Origin: Clostridium homopropionicum DSM 5847
GTDB lineage: Bacteria > Bacillota > Clostridia > Clostridiales > Clostridiaceae
Direction: 5' to 3'
Assembly: GCF_001263795.1 (NCBI RefSeq)
Contig: NZ_LHUR01000024.1
Location: 24,818-88,817, forward strand
Length of the DNA: 64,000 bases
A model generated the notes under the pieces. The model was not told the origin of the DNA, did not search any database, and was given only the letters and a program-made list of their open reading frames with translations. A program made the position numbers and the translations under genes. Each line of letters begins with the position of its first letter. Position 1 is the first letter of the stretch. Shown piece by piece: positions 34,768 to 44,069 of the stretch.

Positions 34768-35298
34768 ATGGAAATAAAAATGAAAAATATTGAGAATATT
34801 ATAGTTAGAGAGGCTATTATAGGAGATGCAGAGGAGCTGAACAAGTTACTAGAAACAGTTACCACTGAAACAGAGCATTTTGGATATGAACCAGATGAAT
34901 TTAATATTAGTGTTGAAACTCAGGAACATACTATAAATATGTATTCAATGACAGATAATGCAGTTTTGCTAGTAGCTTTGTTAAATGATAAAATTGTTGG
35001 AAGCCTATCTTTTAGGGCAGGAGGCACAAATAAACTTAGACATTCAGGAGAATTTGGAGTTCAAGTATTAAAAGAATATTGGGGCCTTGGAATAGGCAAG
35101 AAACTAATTAAGCACTTAATTCGGTGGGCAAAGGAAAATAAGATTATAAAAAAGATTAATCTGAGGGTAAGGATAGATAATACAAGTGCTAGACATCTTT
35201 ATAAAAAGTTAGGATTTAAACAAGAAGGTATTTTAAGAAAAGAATTCATGAGTAATGGAAAATTTTATGATCTAATTTATATGGGTTTAGTGTTATAA
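34768..35298 (+). CDS. GNAT acetyltransferase (RimJ/RimL type)
   Basis: 176 aa from ATG 34768, 7 nt behind AAAGGGG; ATG 34762 is too close to the site. YWGLGIGKKLIKHLIRWA is the acetyl-CoA loop, and NTSARHLYKKLGFKQEGILRKEF the conserved end. The gene remnant at 17.8 kb is the same part of a related protein. Confidence 0.88.
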   Translation: MEIKMKNIENIIVREAIIGDAEELNKLLETVTTETEHFGYEPDEFNISVETQEHTINMYSMTDNAVLLVALLNDKIVGSLSFRAGGTNKLRHSGEFGVQVLKEYWGLGIGKKLIKHLIRWAKENKIIKKINLRVRIDNTSARHLYKKLGFKQEGILRKEFMSNGKFYDLIYMGLVL

Positions 35299-35332
35299 TC
35301 ATGAATATAACAAAAAAAGGAGAAGATAAATC

Positions 35333-35635
35333 ATGTTAAAGCACATCGTAATGTGGAAATTAAAAGAATTTGCTGAAGATAAAGGTAAAATTGAAAATGC
35401 AAAAGAAATTAAGTCAAAGCTAGAAAATTTAAAGGGCAAAATTAATGAAATTCAGGTAATAGAAGTAGGTATTAATATAAATGATTCAGTACAATCTTAT
35501 GATGTTGTATTGTATTCAGAGTTTAAAGATGAGGATGCCTTAGAAAGATATCAAAAGCATCCTGAACATGTGAAAGTTGGAGAATTTATAGGTAAGGTTA
35601 GGGAAGATAGAGTGGTAGCGGACTATATGGTTTAG
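35333..35635 (+). CDS. Dabb-domain (stress-responsive alpha/beta barrel) protein
   Basis: 100 aa. Begins MLKHIVMWKLKE, with YDVVLYSEFKDEDALERYQKHPEHVKV, the Dabb pattern; a small dimeric ferredoxin-like barrel of unknown substrate. AAAAAGGAGAAG upstream. Confidence 0.88.
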   Translation: MLKHIVMWKLKEFAEDKGKIENAKEIKSKLENLKGKINEIQVIEVGININDSVQSYDVVLYSEFKDEDALERYQKHPEHVKVGEFIGKVREDRVVADYMV

Positions 35636-35663
35636 TTATAAATGAGAGGGAAATTACATTTAG

Positions 35664-36353
35664 ATGAGAATTAATAAGCTTTTTAGCAATTTAGGTATTT
35701 GTTCTAGGAAAGAAACTAATAGAATAATTGCAGAAAATAGAGTAACGGTAAATGGGCAAAGTTGTACTCCAGGTCAATGGGTAGAACTGGAAGATGTTAT
35801 TCTTATTGATAATAAACCTCTTCCAGTGAAGGATAAAATTTATATTGCTCTAAATAAGCCAGTAGGCGTTACTTGCACAGCATTAAAAAAAGTAGAAAAC
35901 AATATTATTAGTTTTGTAAATCATTCAGACTACATTTTTCCTGTTGGCAGGCTAGATAAAGCATCACAAGGATTAATGCTTATGACCAATGATGGTGATT
36001 TGTCAAACAAAATTACAAAAGCAGAAAATATGCATGAGAAGGAATATATTGTAACTGTAGATAAGCCTTTTGATGATTTGTTTATAGAACATATGTCCAA
36101 GGGAGTAGAAATTTCTAAAGCTAAAACAAGACCTTGTATTGTCAGTAGAATTAGCGAAGATACATTCCGAATTATTTTAACTCAGGGGATTAATAAACAA
36201 ATTCGCAAAATGAGTAAAGCCCTAGGTTATAAAGTTATTTTTTTAAAGAGAATTAGAATTTTGAATATAAAAATTGATGGAATAGATCTTGGTAAGTGGC
36301 GAAATCTCTATGAGGAAGAATTATCGGAATTGAAAAGATTGGTAAATTATTAA
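35664..36353 (+). CDS. rluF: 23S rRNA pseudouridine synthase RluF-type
   Basis: 229 aa. N-terminal S4 domain (RINKLFSNLGICSRKETNRII), then the RsuA/RluB/E/F catalytic core: VGRLDKASQGLMLMTNDG with catalytic Asp, and LTQGINKQIRKMSKALGY, which favours RluF (U2604) over its paralogues. The site AGAGGG is 13 nt before the ATG, rather far. Confidence 0.88.
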   Translation: MRINKLFSNLGICSRKETNRIIAENRVTVNGQSCTPGQWVELEDVILIDNKPLPVKDKIYIALNKPVGVTCTALKKVENNIISFVNHSDYIFPVGRLDKASQGLMLMTNDGDLSNKITKAENMHEKEYIVTVDKPFDDLFIEHMSKGVEISKAKTRPCIVSRISEDTFRIILTQGINKQIRKMSKALGYKVIFLKRIRILNIKIDGIDLGKWRNLYEEELSELKRLVNY

Positions 36354-36473
36354 TAGAGTATTCATTTATGTATATCTATTTTTAATATTAGTTAGAAATT
36401 ATAGTATAATAAGTGGTATAATTATAGATTAGTGTTTAGTTTATGCAGCTAAGAGAAAATGAAGGAGTATTAT

Positions 36474-38507
36474 ATGAAGCAAAATAATTTTTTACCAATA
36501 AGTAAAGAAGATATGATAGATAGAGGCTGGGAACAGCTTGACTTTATATTTGTAACAGGGGATGCATATGTAGACCATCATAGCTTTGGAACTGCAATCA
36601 TTTCAAGGGTTTTAGAAAGTGAAGGCTACAAAGTAGGAATAATACCTCAACCAAATTGGAAGGATACTGAAGATTTAAAAAAACTGGGTAGACCTAGACT
36701 TGGTTTCTTAGTTAATGCTGGCAATATGGATTCTATGGTTAATCATTACACTGTGAGTAAAAAACTAAGGGAAAAAGACTTATATTCCCCAGGCGGAAAA
36801 ATGGGTTTAAGACCAGATAGAGCAACAATTGTGTATTGTAATAAAATTCGAGAGGCCTTTAAGCATGTACCTATAATAATTGGAGGAATTGAAGCAAGCC
36901 TTAGAAGATTTGCTCATTATGATTATTGGAGCGATAAGGTAAGGAAATCTATTTTAGTTGACAGTGGAGCAGACTTATTAGTATATGGAATGAGCGAAAG
37001 ACAAATTGTTGAAGTAGCAAAATATATGAATGATGGATTTCAAGCACAATACATTAGACATGTACCTGGTACCTGCTATTTAGTAGATAATATTGATGAG
37101 GCATATGATTATATAGAAATACCATCTTATAAAGAGGTCTCTGAAGATAAAGTAAAATATGCAGAAGCTTTCAGAATTCAATATGAAGAACAAGACCCTA
37201 TTAGAGGGAAGGCTGTAGTGCAAAAGCATGGAGATAAGTATCTTGTACAAAATAAACCAGGAATGCCTTTGACAAGAGAAGAATTAGATAAGGTTTATTC
37301 TTTACCTTATGCAAAGACTTACCATCCTATATATGAAAGACTTGGCGGCATACCTGCTATTGAAGAGGTGAAATTTAGTATTGTAAGCTCTAGGGGATGC
37401 TTTGGAAGCTGTTCCTTCTGCGCAATTACCTTTCATCAAGGAAGAATAGTTCAAAGTAGAAGTGAAGAATCAATAATTGAAGAAGCAAAAGAAATAACAA
37501 CATTTGATGATTTTAAAGGGTATATTCATGATGTAGGTGGTCCAACTGCAAATTTTAGATATCCTGCCTGTGAAAAGCAGCTAAAAGTAGGTGCATGTAA
37601 AAACAAAAGATGCCTGCATCCGAGTCCTTGCAAAAATTTGAAAGTAAATCATAGAGAATATCTTCAACTTTTGAGAAAGCTAAGAGAATTACCTAAGGTT
37701 AAAAAGGTATTTGTACGCTCAGGTATTAGATACGATTATGTTATGGAAGATAAGGATGATACATTTTTTAATGAGCTAGTTAAGCACCATGTAAGTGGTC
37801 AGCTTAAAGTTGCACCGGAGCATATTTCCCATAAGGTACTTCACTATATGGGTAAACCTGCAGGAAAGACCTACGATAAGTTTAGAGAGAAATTTTTTAG
37901 AATAACTAAAAAGGCTAGAAAAGAACAATACATAATTCCATACTTAATGTCTAGTCATCCTGGAAGTGATCTTGCAGCTGCAATTGAGCTGGCTGAGTAT
38001 TTAAGAGATACAAATTATCAGCCAGAGCAGGTTCAAGATTTTTATCCAACTCCAGGAACGCTTTCAACAACTATGTTTTATACTGGATTAGATCCAATGA
38101 CTATGAAGGAAGTATATGTACCAAAAACTAAGGAAGAAAAGGCTATGCAAAGGGCACTGCTTCAATTTAAGGACCCTAAAAAATATAGTTTAGTATATGA
38201 TGCACTTATAAAAGCTGGTAGAGAAGATCTTATTGGTTTTGGATCAAAATGCTTAATAAAGCCGCGAGAAATAAAAAGAAGAACAGAACGAAGTGGTGAA
38301 AACATTAAATTCAAAACTAATGTTAAAGGAAATATAAAAAATACAAGAGGAAAAGAAAAAATTTCAACTAAACAAAGTAAGGACAGCAGTAATCGCAATA
38401 GTAAAGCAGCAGCTAAGTCTAGCAAAACTAATGGAAAATCAAATATTAAGCAAGGCAGCATAAAGAATAATAAAAGAGATAGTAGAGGCAAAACAAGAAG
38501 GAAATAA
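36474..38507 (+). CDS. YgiQ-family radical SAM protein with basic C-terminal tail
   Basis: 677 aa from ATG 36474 (AAGGAG 6 nt upstream); ATG 36459 is a weaker alternative. UPF0313 N-domain ([14 protein letters not shown]...), radical SAM core with [10 protein letters not shown], and DUF3362-type C-domain. The reaction is unknown. The last 80-90 residues are a low-complexity chain of Lys, Asn, Ser and Arg, likely disordered and nucleic-acid binding, longer than in most relatives. Confidence 0.88.
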   Translation: MKQNNFLPISKEDMIDRGWEQLDFIFVTGDAYVDHHSFGTAIISRVLESEGYKVGIIPQPNWKDTEDLKKLGRPRLGFLVNAGNMDSMVNHYTVSKKLREKDLYSPGGKMGLRPDRATIVYCNKIREAFKHVPIIIGGIEASLRRFAHYDYWSDKVRKSILVDSGADLLVYGMSERQIVEVAKYMNDGFQAQYIRHVPGTCYLVDNIDEAYDYIEIPSYKEVSEDKVKYAEAFRIQYEEQDPIRGKAVVQKHGDKYLVQNKPGMPLTREELDKVYSLPYAKTYHPIYERLGGIPAIEEVKFSIVSSRGCFGSCSFCAITFHQGRIVQSRSEESIIEEAKEITTFDDFKGYIHDVGGPTANFRYPACEKQLKVGACKNKRCLHPSPCKNLKVNHREYLQLLRKLRELPKVKKVFVRSGIRYDYVMEDKDDTFFNELVKHHVSGQLKVAPEHISHKVLHYMGKPAGKTYDKFREKFFRITKKARKEQYIIPYLMSSHPGSDLAAAIELAEYLRDTNYQPEQVQDFYPTPGTLSTTMFYTGLDPMTMKEVYVPKTKEEKAMQRALLQFKDPKKYSLVYDALIKAGREDLIGFGSKCLIKPREIKRRTERSGENIKFKTNVKGNIKNTRGKEKISTKQSKDSSNRNSKAAAKSSKTNGKSNIKQGSIKNNKRDSRGKTRRK

Positions 38508-38690
38508 CAATTTGATTTTATATCATACTATGAAATTGGGAAGTAAAAGATATAAACCTTGTAGATACTAATTGAAAAAGTAATAAAAACTATTAAAATA
38601 TATTATAATTAGAAAAATTATGTTTCAGAATTCAACATAATACAGTATACTAAAAATAGAATTATAAATTAAAAAATTTGGAGGTGCAAC
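38508..38690 (+). promoter_or_regulatory. Upstream region of infC
   Basis: TATAAT at 38604-38609 and TATACT at 38646-38651 are possible -10 boxes, but neither has a good -35. No L20-type or other known leader was recognised. GGAGGTG at 38680-38686 serves the AUU start. Confidence 0.35.
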
Positions 38691-38693
38691 ATT

Positions 38694-39200
38694 ATTAATA
38701 AACAAATTACAATGAATGAAGACATTAAGGAAAAAGAGATTAGATTGTTAGATGGGGAAGAAAGCAGCATAGTTAATACAAAAGATGCTTTAAAGCTTGC
38801 AGAAGAGAGAGAATTAGATTTAGTAATGATTTCTCCAACAGCAAATCCGCCTGTATGCAGAATAATGGATTATAATAAATTCCTATATGAGCAATCAAAA
38901 AAGCAAAAGGAAAACAAGAAGAACCAAAAGATCGTTGACACAAAAGAAATAAGACTTAGCCCAACTATTGAAGAGCATGACATAGAGGTTAAGGCTAAAA
39001 ACGCTAGGAAGTTTTTAGAGGATGAGAATAAAGTTAAAGTAACTATAAGATTTAGGGGAAGACAGAATAATTATACTAACTTAGGGGAGAAGGTATTTCA
39101 GTTATTTCTTTCTAAAGTAGGTGATTCAGGTATTGTGGAAAAACCAGCCAAGCTTGAAGGAAATAATATGATAATGATATTAGGACCTAAAAAACAATAA
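38694..39200 (+). CDS. infC: Translation initiation factor IF-3 (orphan, divergent copy, AUU start)
   Basis: 168 aa counted from an ATT at 38694, 7 nt after GGAGGTG; residues then read [12 protein letters not shown], as in other IF-3 proteins. The first ATG, 38712, has no ribosome site. N-domain ([15 protein letters not shown]) and C-domain (KVTIRFRGR) are both present. AUU is the known autoregulatory start of infC. Unusual: rpmI and rplT do not follow (a terminator and an opposite-strand gene do), and the segment after FRGR reads QNNYTN where IF-3 usually has ELGHT. This may be a second, specialised IF-3 rather than the housekeeping one. Confidence 0.9.
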   Translation: MNKQITMNEDIKEKEIRLLDGEESSIVNTKDALKLAEERELDLVMISPTANPPVCRIMDYNKFLYEQSKKQKENKKNQKIVDTKEIRLSPTIEEHDIEVKAKNARKFLEDENKVKVTIRFRGRQNNYTNLGEKVFQLFLSKVGDSGIVEKPAKLEGNNMIMILGPKKQ

Positions 39201-39209
39201 GTGAAATTT

Positions 39210-39240
39210 AAAGAGATAGCTACTATTTTACTATCTCTTT
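39210..39240. terminator. Terminator between infC and the GIY-YIG gene
   Basis: AAAGAGATAG (39210-39219) and CTATCTCTTT (39231-39240), 10-bp stem; it overlaps the 3' end of the opposite gene. Confidence 0.65.
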
Positions 39241-39492
39241 GTTGCATTTATTATTATTTTCTAGAAGCTCCAACTTTTCCTTTCTAGACAATTGCTTTAT
39301 TTCATATTCCCTTTTTTGAGCAGATACTTTATCACTAAATTCTTCAGTATATACTAGAGTGACTGGGAGTCTTGCTCTTGTATACTTTGAGCCTTTCCCT
39401 TTAGAGTGAACATCTACCCTTTTAGTTAGATTATTGGTCCATCCAGTATATAAACTATTATCTGAACATTTTAGGATGTAAACATAACACAT
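39223..39492 (-). CDS. GIY-YIG nuclease-fold protein (UPF0213/YhbQ)
   Basis: 89 aa from ATG 39492 behind AGGTGA. CYVYILKCSDNSLYTGWTNNL is the GIY-YIG core and SKYTRARLPVTLVY the family's second motif. Stand-alone domain of unclear role, possibly DNA repair. Confidence 0.88.
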   Translation of the reverse strand: MCYVYILKCSDNSLYTGWTNNLTKRVDVHSKGKGSKYTRARLPVTLVYTEEFSDKVSAQKREYEIKQLSRKEKLELLENNNKCNKEIVK

Positions 39493-39540
39493 AAAAATCA
39501 CCTAATTAATAGTATATGTTAGAGAGTAAAATTAATAAAG

Positions 39541-40269
39541 TTATATTTTTAAACTATCTGCATCTAACTTATATACTACGTCTTTTCTTTCAACTATTAT
39601 TTTTATTTTATCTCTTGTTAAAGGATCATTCATGAGTTCATTAATAAGCTCTCGGGTAGGATTTATAGCTCTTGGATTTCCAACAGTTTTTAGCATTGTA
39701 AAATCACCAACAGTATCTCCGTAGGCATAACTTTTAGATAAATCAATATTATATTTTTCCACAAAGGATGAGATAGCTCTTTGCTTATTTTCTCTATCCC
39801 ACATGGGAATTAACTCACCGGTATATTGATCATTATCGTCCATTAAATAATTAGTTCCAATATAATCGTGGAAACCATGCTTTATAGACATTTCACGAAC
39901 TAATTCAGCAGGACTTCCGGAAATAGTTATAACCTTATGACCGTTTGACTTGTGCCAGCATATCATATCTCTTGTATAGGTATATACTCTATCACCTTTT
40001 TCTTTAATTACATTTTTAGCTATAAATTCTACTTGAGTTTTATGAAGCCCCTTTACAGCTTCAGTATAAATGTCGGCCATCTTTATTAGATAATCATCAT
40101 AGTTTCCGATTCTTTTATCCCATTTCAAATAATAATTTCGAACCTCATTGTACCAACGTTTTGATTCTATTATGTCAGATTTTATAAATTTTTTAAATAT
40201 TTCTGTGATTAAACCTTCTCTGTATAAAGTTCCATCTATATCAAAAAAAGCAGCGATTGTCTTTGTCAT
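39541..40269 (-). CDS. HAD-superfamily IB phosphatase (SerB-like)
   Basis: 242 aa. Motif I FFDIDGTLY, motif II ITISGSP, and motif IV YAYGDTVGDFTML, the IB subfamily that includes phosphoserine and phosphoethanolamine-type phosphatases. Substrate not predictable. GAAAGGAGG precedes the ATG. Confidence 0.88.
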   Translation of the reverse strand: MTKTIAAFFDIDGTLYREGLITEIFKKFIKSDIIESKRWYNEVRNYYLKWDKRIGNYDDYLIKMADIYTEAVKGLHKTQVEFIAKNVIKEKGDRVYTYTRDMICWHKSNGHKVITISGSPAELVREMSIKHGFHDYIGTNYLMDDNDQYTGELIPMWDRENKQRAISSFVEKYNIDLSKSYAYGDTVGDFTMLKTVGNPRAINPTRELINELMNDPLTRDKIKIIVERKDVVYKLDADSLKI

Positions 40270-40370
40270 TTGCTAACCTCCTTTCGGATTTTCATTTACA
40301 ATATTTGGCCATAAAGGTTTTTTAATATTCATTATACAATAATATAAGAATTTTACAACGTAAAGTTCTT

Positions 40371-40480
40371 ATAAATCGCTAGTCTCTAGTGGCTAATCGC
40401 CAAAGGATTTGTGTAATAAAAATCAGCTCTTATTGCAACAACCTAGCGACTAAGAAAAATGCGTTGCATTTTTCTTATAT
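40371..40480. repeat. Hairpin-rich intergenic element
   Basis: TCGCTAG (40376-40382) can pair with CTAGCGA (40443-40449); inside are GGCTAATCGCC and TAGT/CTAG direct variants; then AAGAAAAATGC (from 40453) - GTT - GCATTTTTCTT, a perfect 11-bp hairpin. Richer in GC and symmetry than its surroundings. It may be a small mobile or structured element or RNA. I do not recognise it. Confidence 0.45.
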
Positions 40481-40589
40481 TACTAATTAATTATATATAT
40501 TATTATATGAATTATGTAGTATACTAGTAACATAGCTATAATGAAATAATACAAAGCATAAACTAATAAACAGAGGTGAAAAAATAAAC

Positions 40590-41426
40590 ATGATCCAAAT
40601 TGGAAAAGTTCAAACTTTAAAGGTACTAAAAATTTCAAAAATAGGAGCATACTTGGACGCAGAAACTGGTGATGATGCAGATAGTATACTGCTTCCCAAT
40701 AATCAACTTGCAGAAGAGATTAAAGTTGGTGACGAGGTACATGTATTTATATATAGAGATTCTGAGGATAGGCTAATAGCAACTAGAAAAGAACCTTTAA
40801 TACAGGTTGATGAATTAGCTGTATTAGAAGTTAAGGAAACTACAAAAATTGGAGCCTTTTTAGATATGGGGCTTGAAAGAGATGTATTACTTCCTTTTAA
40901 AGAGCAGAAATATAAAGTTAATCCAGGGCAAAAATACTTAGTTGGACTTTATGTAGATAAAACAGGAAGACTAACTACTACAACCTATATTTCAAGATTT
41001 TTAAAGACTGATAATCCATATAAAAAAGATGATTGGGTAAAGGGAACGGTTTATTCTTTAAATCCTGAATTAGGAGCATTAGTTGCTGTTGACAATAAAT
41101 ATAAAGGTCTGATACCTAAAAGTGAAGCTTCAAGAGATTTTAAATTAGGTGAAGAAGTTGAGTGTAGAGTAATAAGGAAACGAGAAGACGGAAAGCTAGA
41201 TTTATCTCTTAGAGAAGTAGCATATAAGCAAATAGATAGTGATGCTGAAATGATACTTAATAAGATAGAGAGATACGGTGGAATACTTCCTTTAAATGAT
41301 AAAAGTTCTCCAGAACAGATAATGGATAGATTAAAAATTAGCAAAGCTTCTTTTAAAAGAGCTGTAGGAAGACTTATGAAAGAAGGAAAAATTGAACAAA
41401 TAGAAAAGGGAATTAAGCTAAAATAA
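40590..41426 (+). CDS. cvfB: S1-domain RNA-binding protein CvfB
   Basis: 278 aa. Three S1-like beta barrels in order (MIQIGKVQTLKVLKISKIGAYL; ELAVLEVKETTKIGAFLDMG; DDWVKGTVYSLNPELGALV...LDLSLR) and a C-terminal winged helix (SPEQIMDRLKISKASFKRAVGRLMKEGKI), the YitL/CvfB architecture. Binds RNA; in staphylococci it affects virulence gene expression. GAGGTG site. hutP follows 24 nt later. Confidence 0.9.
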   Translation: MIQIGKVQTLKVLKISKIGAYLDAETGDDADSILLPNNQLAEEIKVGDEVHVFIYRDSEDRLIATRKEPLIQVDELAVLEVKETTKIGAFLDMGLERDVLLPFKEQKYKVNPGQKYLVGLYVDKTGRLTTTTYISRFLKTDNPYKKDDWVKGTVYSLNPELGALVAVDNKYKGLIPKSEASRDFKLGEEVECRVIRKREDGKLDLSLREVAYKQIDSDAEMILNKIERYGGILPLNDKSSPEQIMDRLKISKASFKRAVGRLMKEGKIEQIEKGIKLK

Positions 41427-41450
41427 ATAGTACTATTGAGGTGAAATTTT

Positions 41451-41870
41451 ATGATAAATAGCATAGACGTGGCTAAGGCAGCTATTAAAATGGCAACTTC
41501 AGAAAGAAATGAAGAAAAGACTATCCATGAAAAATATAAAGCTGAAAATATACTTACTGCTGCTGTGGATGTAGGAGGAAATGTCAACGATTCTATTCAT
41601 AAAATAATGGAAAGAGCTTTAGTAGCATCCAAAAGAATGAATATTATTAAAGACTGCCATATTCATGATGGAGCTGTGGTAGGAGCTGCAAGAGAAGCAA
41701 TAATGCAGGTTGCGGTAAAAGCAAATGGATTAAGTGTAGGTGGTAAAATAGGTATTGCAAGAGGAGGAGACCATGTAATTGTATGCATATTTATGAATAT
41801 AGGGCTTCTTCACTTAAACGAAGTAGCCATTGGACTAGGCCATAGGTCAATCCCTCAGGATAATATCTAG
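41451..41870 (+). CDS. HutP-family RNA-binding antiterminator
   Basis: 139 aa. Residues 10-135 fit the HutP family (VAKAAIKMA...HIHDGAVVGAAREAIMQ...GGKIGIAR...FMNIGLLHLNEVAIGLGHR). B. subtilis HutP, with histidine and Mg2+, binds UAG/NAG triplets in the hut leader and prevents termination. No hut genes are here; instead a UAG-rich leader with a terminator follows directly, ahead of an ABC transporter. TTGAGGTG site. Confidence 0.85.
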   Translation: MINSIDVAKAAIKMATSERNEEKTIHEKYKAENILTAAVDVGGNVNDSIHKIMERALVASKRMNIIKDCHIHDGAVVGAAREAIMQVAVKANGLSVGGKIGIARGGDHVIVCIFMNIGLLHLNEVAIGLGHRSIPQDNI

Positions 41871-41899
41871 TTGACAAATTTCATGTTTTAATGTAATAT
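41871..41899 (+). promoter_or_regulatory. Strong sigma-A promoter of the ABC transporter leader
   Basis: TTGACA (41871-41876), 17 nt, TAATAT (41894-41899), beginning at the base after the hutP stop codon. Predicted start about 41906, giving a leader of some 240 nt. Confidence 0.85.
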
Positions 41900-41905
41900 A
41901 TAAGA

Positions 41906-42127
41906 AATTTTATAGTTAATAAGTTTATAACTTATTAAAGTATAATATAAACATTTTTTCAATATTGTAGAAAAGTAGTTGAAGGTAGAATTAAATTTTA
42001 ATAAAAAAATTGTAGAATCGAAGTTTAGTAGGAGATAGGGGCAAAAGAGCAATTTGTAACTATATTAGTTATATATTGCTTTAATAAATATACAAAAATA
42101 AACTCTCCTTATGGAGAGTTTTTTATT
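41906..42127 (+). ncRNA. UAG-rich leader RNA with intrinsic terminator (possible HutP-family target)
   Basis: Between the promoter and the ABC lipoprotein gene, seven UAG triplets fall within 71 nt (41968-42038), one more is at 42066, and the pair at 42029 and 42036 has the 4-nt spacing used by HutP sites. A terminator follows: AACTCTCC (42101-42108), loop, GGAGAGTT (42113-42120), then T-rich. Downstream GGAGA at 42031-42035 offers a possible alternative partner for TCTCC. T-box, purine, lysine and c-di-GMP consensus features were not found. Function is inferred. Confidence 0.5.
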
Positions 42128-42147
42128 TTATTAAGGGGGAAAGTAGC

Positions 42148-43158
42148 ATGGTAGTCAAGAAGTTATCAGTATTATTAAGTGGATTATTATTAGTAGGCGC
42201 TTTAGGAGGATGCTCTTCTTCAAAGCAAGGAGAATCAAAGGACAAGGTAGTAAAAATAGGAATAACTCAAATAGTAGAACACGCAGCATTAGATTCAGCA
42301 AGAAAGGGTTTTATTAAAGCATTAGAAGATAAAAACTATAAAGATGGAACAAATATAAAAATAGATTTCCAAAATGCTCAAGGTGATATGCCAACTACTC
42401 AAACAATTGCAGATAAGTTTGTAAATGATAAAGTGGATATGATTTTAGCTATAGCTACTCCATCTGCACAAGCATGTTATAATGCTACTCAAAAGGCTAA
42501 TTCAAATATTCCAATTTTAATTACAGCAGTAACAGACCCAGTAAAGGCTGGATTAATTAAATCTATGGATAAGCCAGGAACAAATGTAACAGGTACATCA
42601 GATGCTCTTCCAATAGAAGGACAGTTTGAACTTATTAAAAAATTAGTTCCAACAGCAAAAAAGATAGGAATAATGTATAACACAAGTGAAGCTAATTCAG
42701 GCGTTCAAGTAGAGGATGCAAAAAAAGCAGCTCCTAGCTTTGGATTTGAAATTGTAGCTTCAGGTGTTACAACTAGTAATGAAATTCCACAAGTATTAAA
42801 TTCTATTTTAGATAAAGTTGATGTAATTTACATTCCAACTGATAATATGATTGCAGCAGCAGCACCAACTATCACAAAAATTGCTTATGCTAAGAAGAAA
42901 CCAGTTTTTGGTTCTGAAGAAGGTCAAGTAAAAGGTGGAGCAGTTGCAACAGCAGGAATTGACTATTATAAACTTGGATATGAAACAGGTTTAAAGGCTG
43001 TTGAAGTGCTTGGCGGTAAAAAGCCTGAAGAAATACCAGTTACAATTCTTACTGAAAGACAAATAGTTGTTAATGAAGATGCAGTTAAAAAGTTAGGTGT
43101 AAAAGTACCAGATGATATTAATTCTAAGGCAGTAAAGGTTACAGGGGGCGTAGAATAA
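42148..43158 (+). CDS. ABC transporter substrate-binding lipoprotein (TrpX-like)
   Basis: 336 aa. Lipobox LGGC at about residue 20-23. PF04392-type binding protein (GITQIVEHAALDSARKGF, IATPSAQACYN, TAVTDPVKAGLI, FGSEEGQVKGGAVATAGIDYYKLGYETG). Relatives in streptococci are proposed tryptophan transporters; the ligand here is uncertain. It stands behind a terminator-containing leader, so transcription is probably conditional. Confidence 0.88.
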   Translation: MVVKKLSVLLSGLLLVGALGGCSSSKQGESKDKVVKIGITQIVEHAALDSARKGFIKALEDKNYKDGTNIKIDFQNAQGDMPTTQTIADKFVNDKVDMILAIATPSAQACYNATQKANSNIPILITAVTDPVKAGLIKSMDKPGTNVTGTSDALPIEGQFELIKKLVPTAKKIGIMYNTSEANSGVQVEDAKKAAPSFGFEIVASGVTTSNEIPQVLNSILDKVDVIYIPTDNMIAAAAPTITKIAYAKKKPVFGSEEGQVKGGAVATAGIDYYKLGYETGLKAVEVLGGKKPEEIPVTILTERQIVVNEDAVKKLGVKVPDDINSKAVKVTGGVE

Positions 43159-44069
43159 TGATCAATTTTCTAGTAAGTATATTAGAACAAGGATCTATCT
43201 TTGCTATAGTGTCTCTTGGAGTATATATTACTTACAAAATATTAGATTTCCCAGACATGTCTGTAGATGGAACCTTTCCTTTAGGGGCAGCAATTACTGC
43301 TCTATGTCTCTCAAAAGGAATAAATCCATTTATAGCTTGTTTAATAGCAGTATTTGCTGGAATGATTGGGGGAACTATAACAGGTTTACTTCACGTAAAG
43401 CTTAAGATTTCCAATTTACTTTCAGGAATACTTGTAATGATAGGTTTATATTCAATAAATTTAAGAATAATGGGTAAGTCTAATATACCGTTCTTTGGAT
43501 TTAAAACTATGTTTGCAATTACAAAGGGACTTCCATCTGTATTATTAATTGCTATCATTGCTATTGGTGTTAAACTGTTACTGGATATATTTTTGAAGAC
43601 AAAAATGGGTTTTGTGTTAAATGCTGTAGGAGATAATGAACAGTTAGTTACTTCTCTTGGAATAAATAAGGATGTTATAAAAGTGATAGGACTAAGCATC
43701 TCTAATGGTATAGCAGCTTTAGGCGGATCTATCATGGCTCAACACCAAGGATACGCTGATGTTGGTATGGGAACAGGTACAGTAGTTATCGGACTTGCTG
43801 CTGTAATTTTGGGAAGATCTGTCCTAAAAAATATTAAATACATTAAGGCTACAACTATGGCAGTAATTGGAGCTATATTATACAAATTAGCGATTGGAGG
43901 GGCTCTAAGAATAGGACTTCCACCTTCAGATTTAAAGTTAGTTACAGCTCTAATAGTTATTGCAGTATTGGGGGCAAATAATTTTAAACTTAGCAGCTTT
44001 AGGAAAAGAGAAAAAGAAGGGGATGAACTAGTTGCTTCAAATACAAAATCTGTACAAGGTATTCAATAA
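43158..44069 (+). CDS. ABC transporter permease (TrpY-like)
   Basis: 303 aa, eight or so membrane helices, BPD_transp_2 type (DFPDMSVDGTFPLGAA, LKISNLLSGILVMIGLYSINLRIMG). It shares one base with the upstream stop codon (overlap TAATG), so it is translationally coupled to the binding protein. Confidence 0.88.
   Translation: MINFLVSILEQGSIFAIVSLGVYITYKILDFPDMSVDGTFPLGAAITALCLSKGINPFIACLIAVFAGMIGGTITGLLHVKLKISNLLSGILVMIGLYSINLRIMGKSNIPFFGFKTMFAITKGLPSVLLIAIIAIGVKLLLDIFLKTKMGFVLNAVGDNEQLVTSLGINKDVIKVIGLSISNGIAALGGSIMAQHQGYADVGMGTGTVVIGLAAVILGRSVLKNIKYIKATTMAVIGAILYKLAIGGALRIGLPPSDLKLVTALIVIAVLGANNFKLSSFRKREKEGDELVASNTKSVQGIQ

Noticed and set aside
41051..41587. 178-codon minus-strand ORF across cvfB and hutP
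   Set aside because: It overlaps two well-supported genes on the other strand and has Ser/Ile/Phe-rich antisense composition.
41900..42127. T-box or known riboswitch in front of the TrpX-like gene
   Set aside because: The T-box AGGGTGGNACCGCG block is absent, and purine, lysine and c-di-GMP consensus segments could not be matched.
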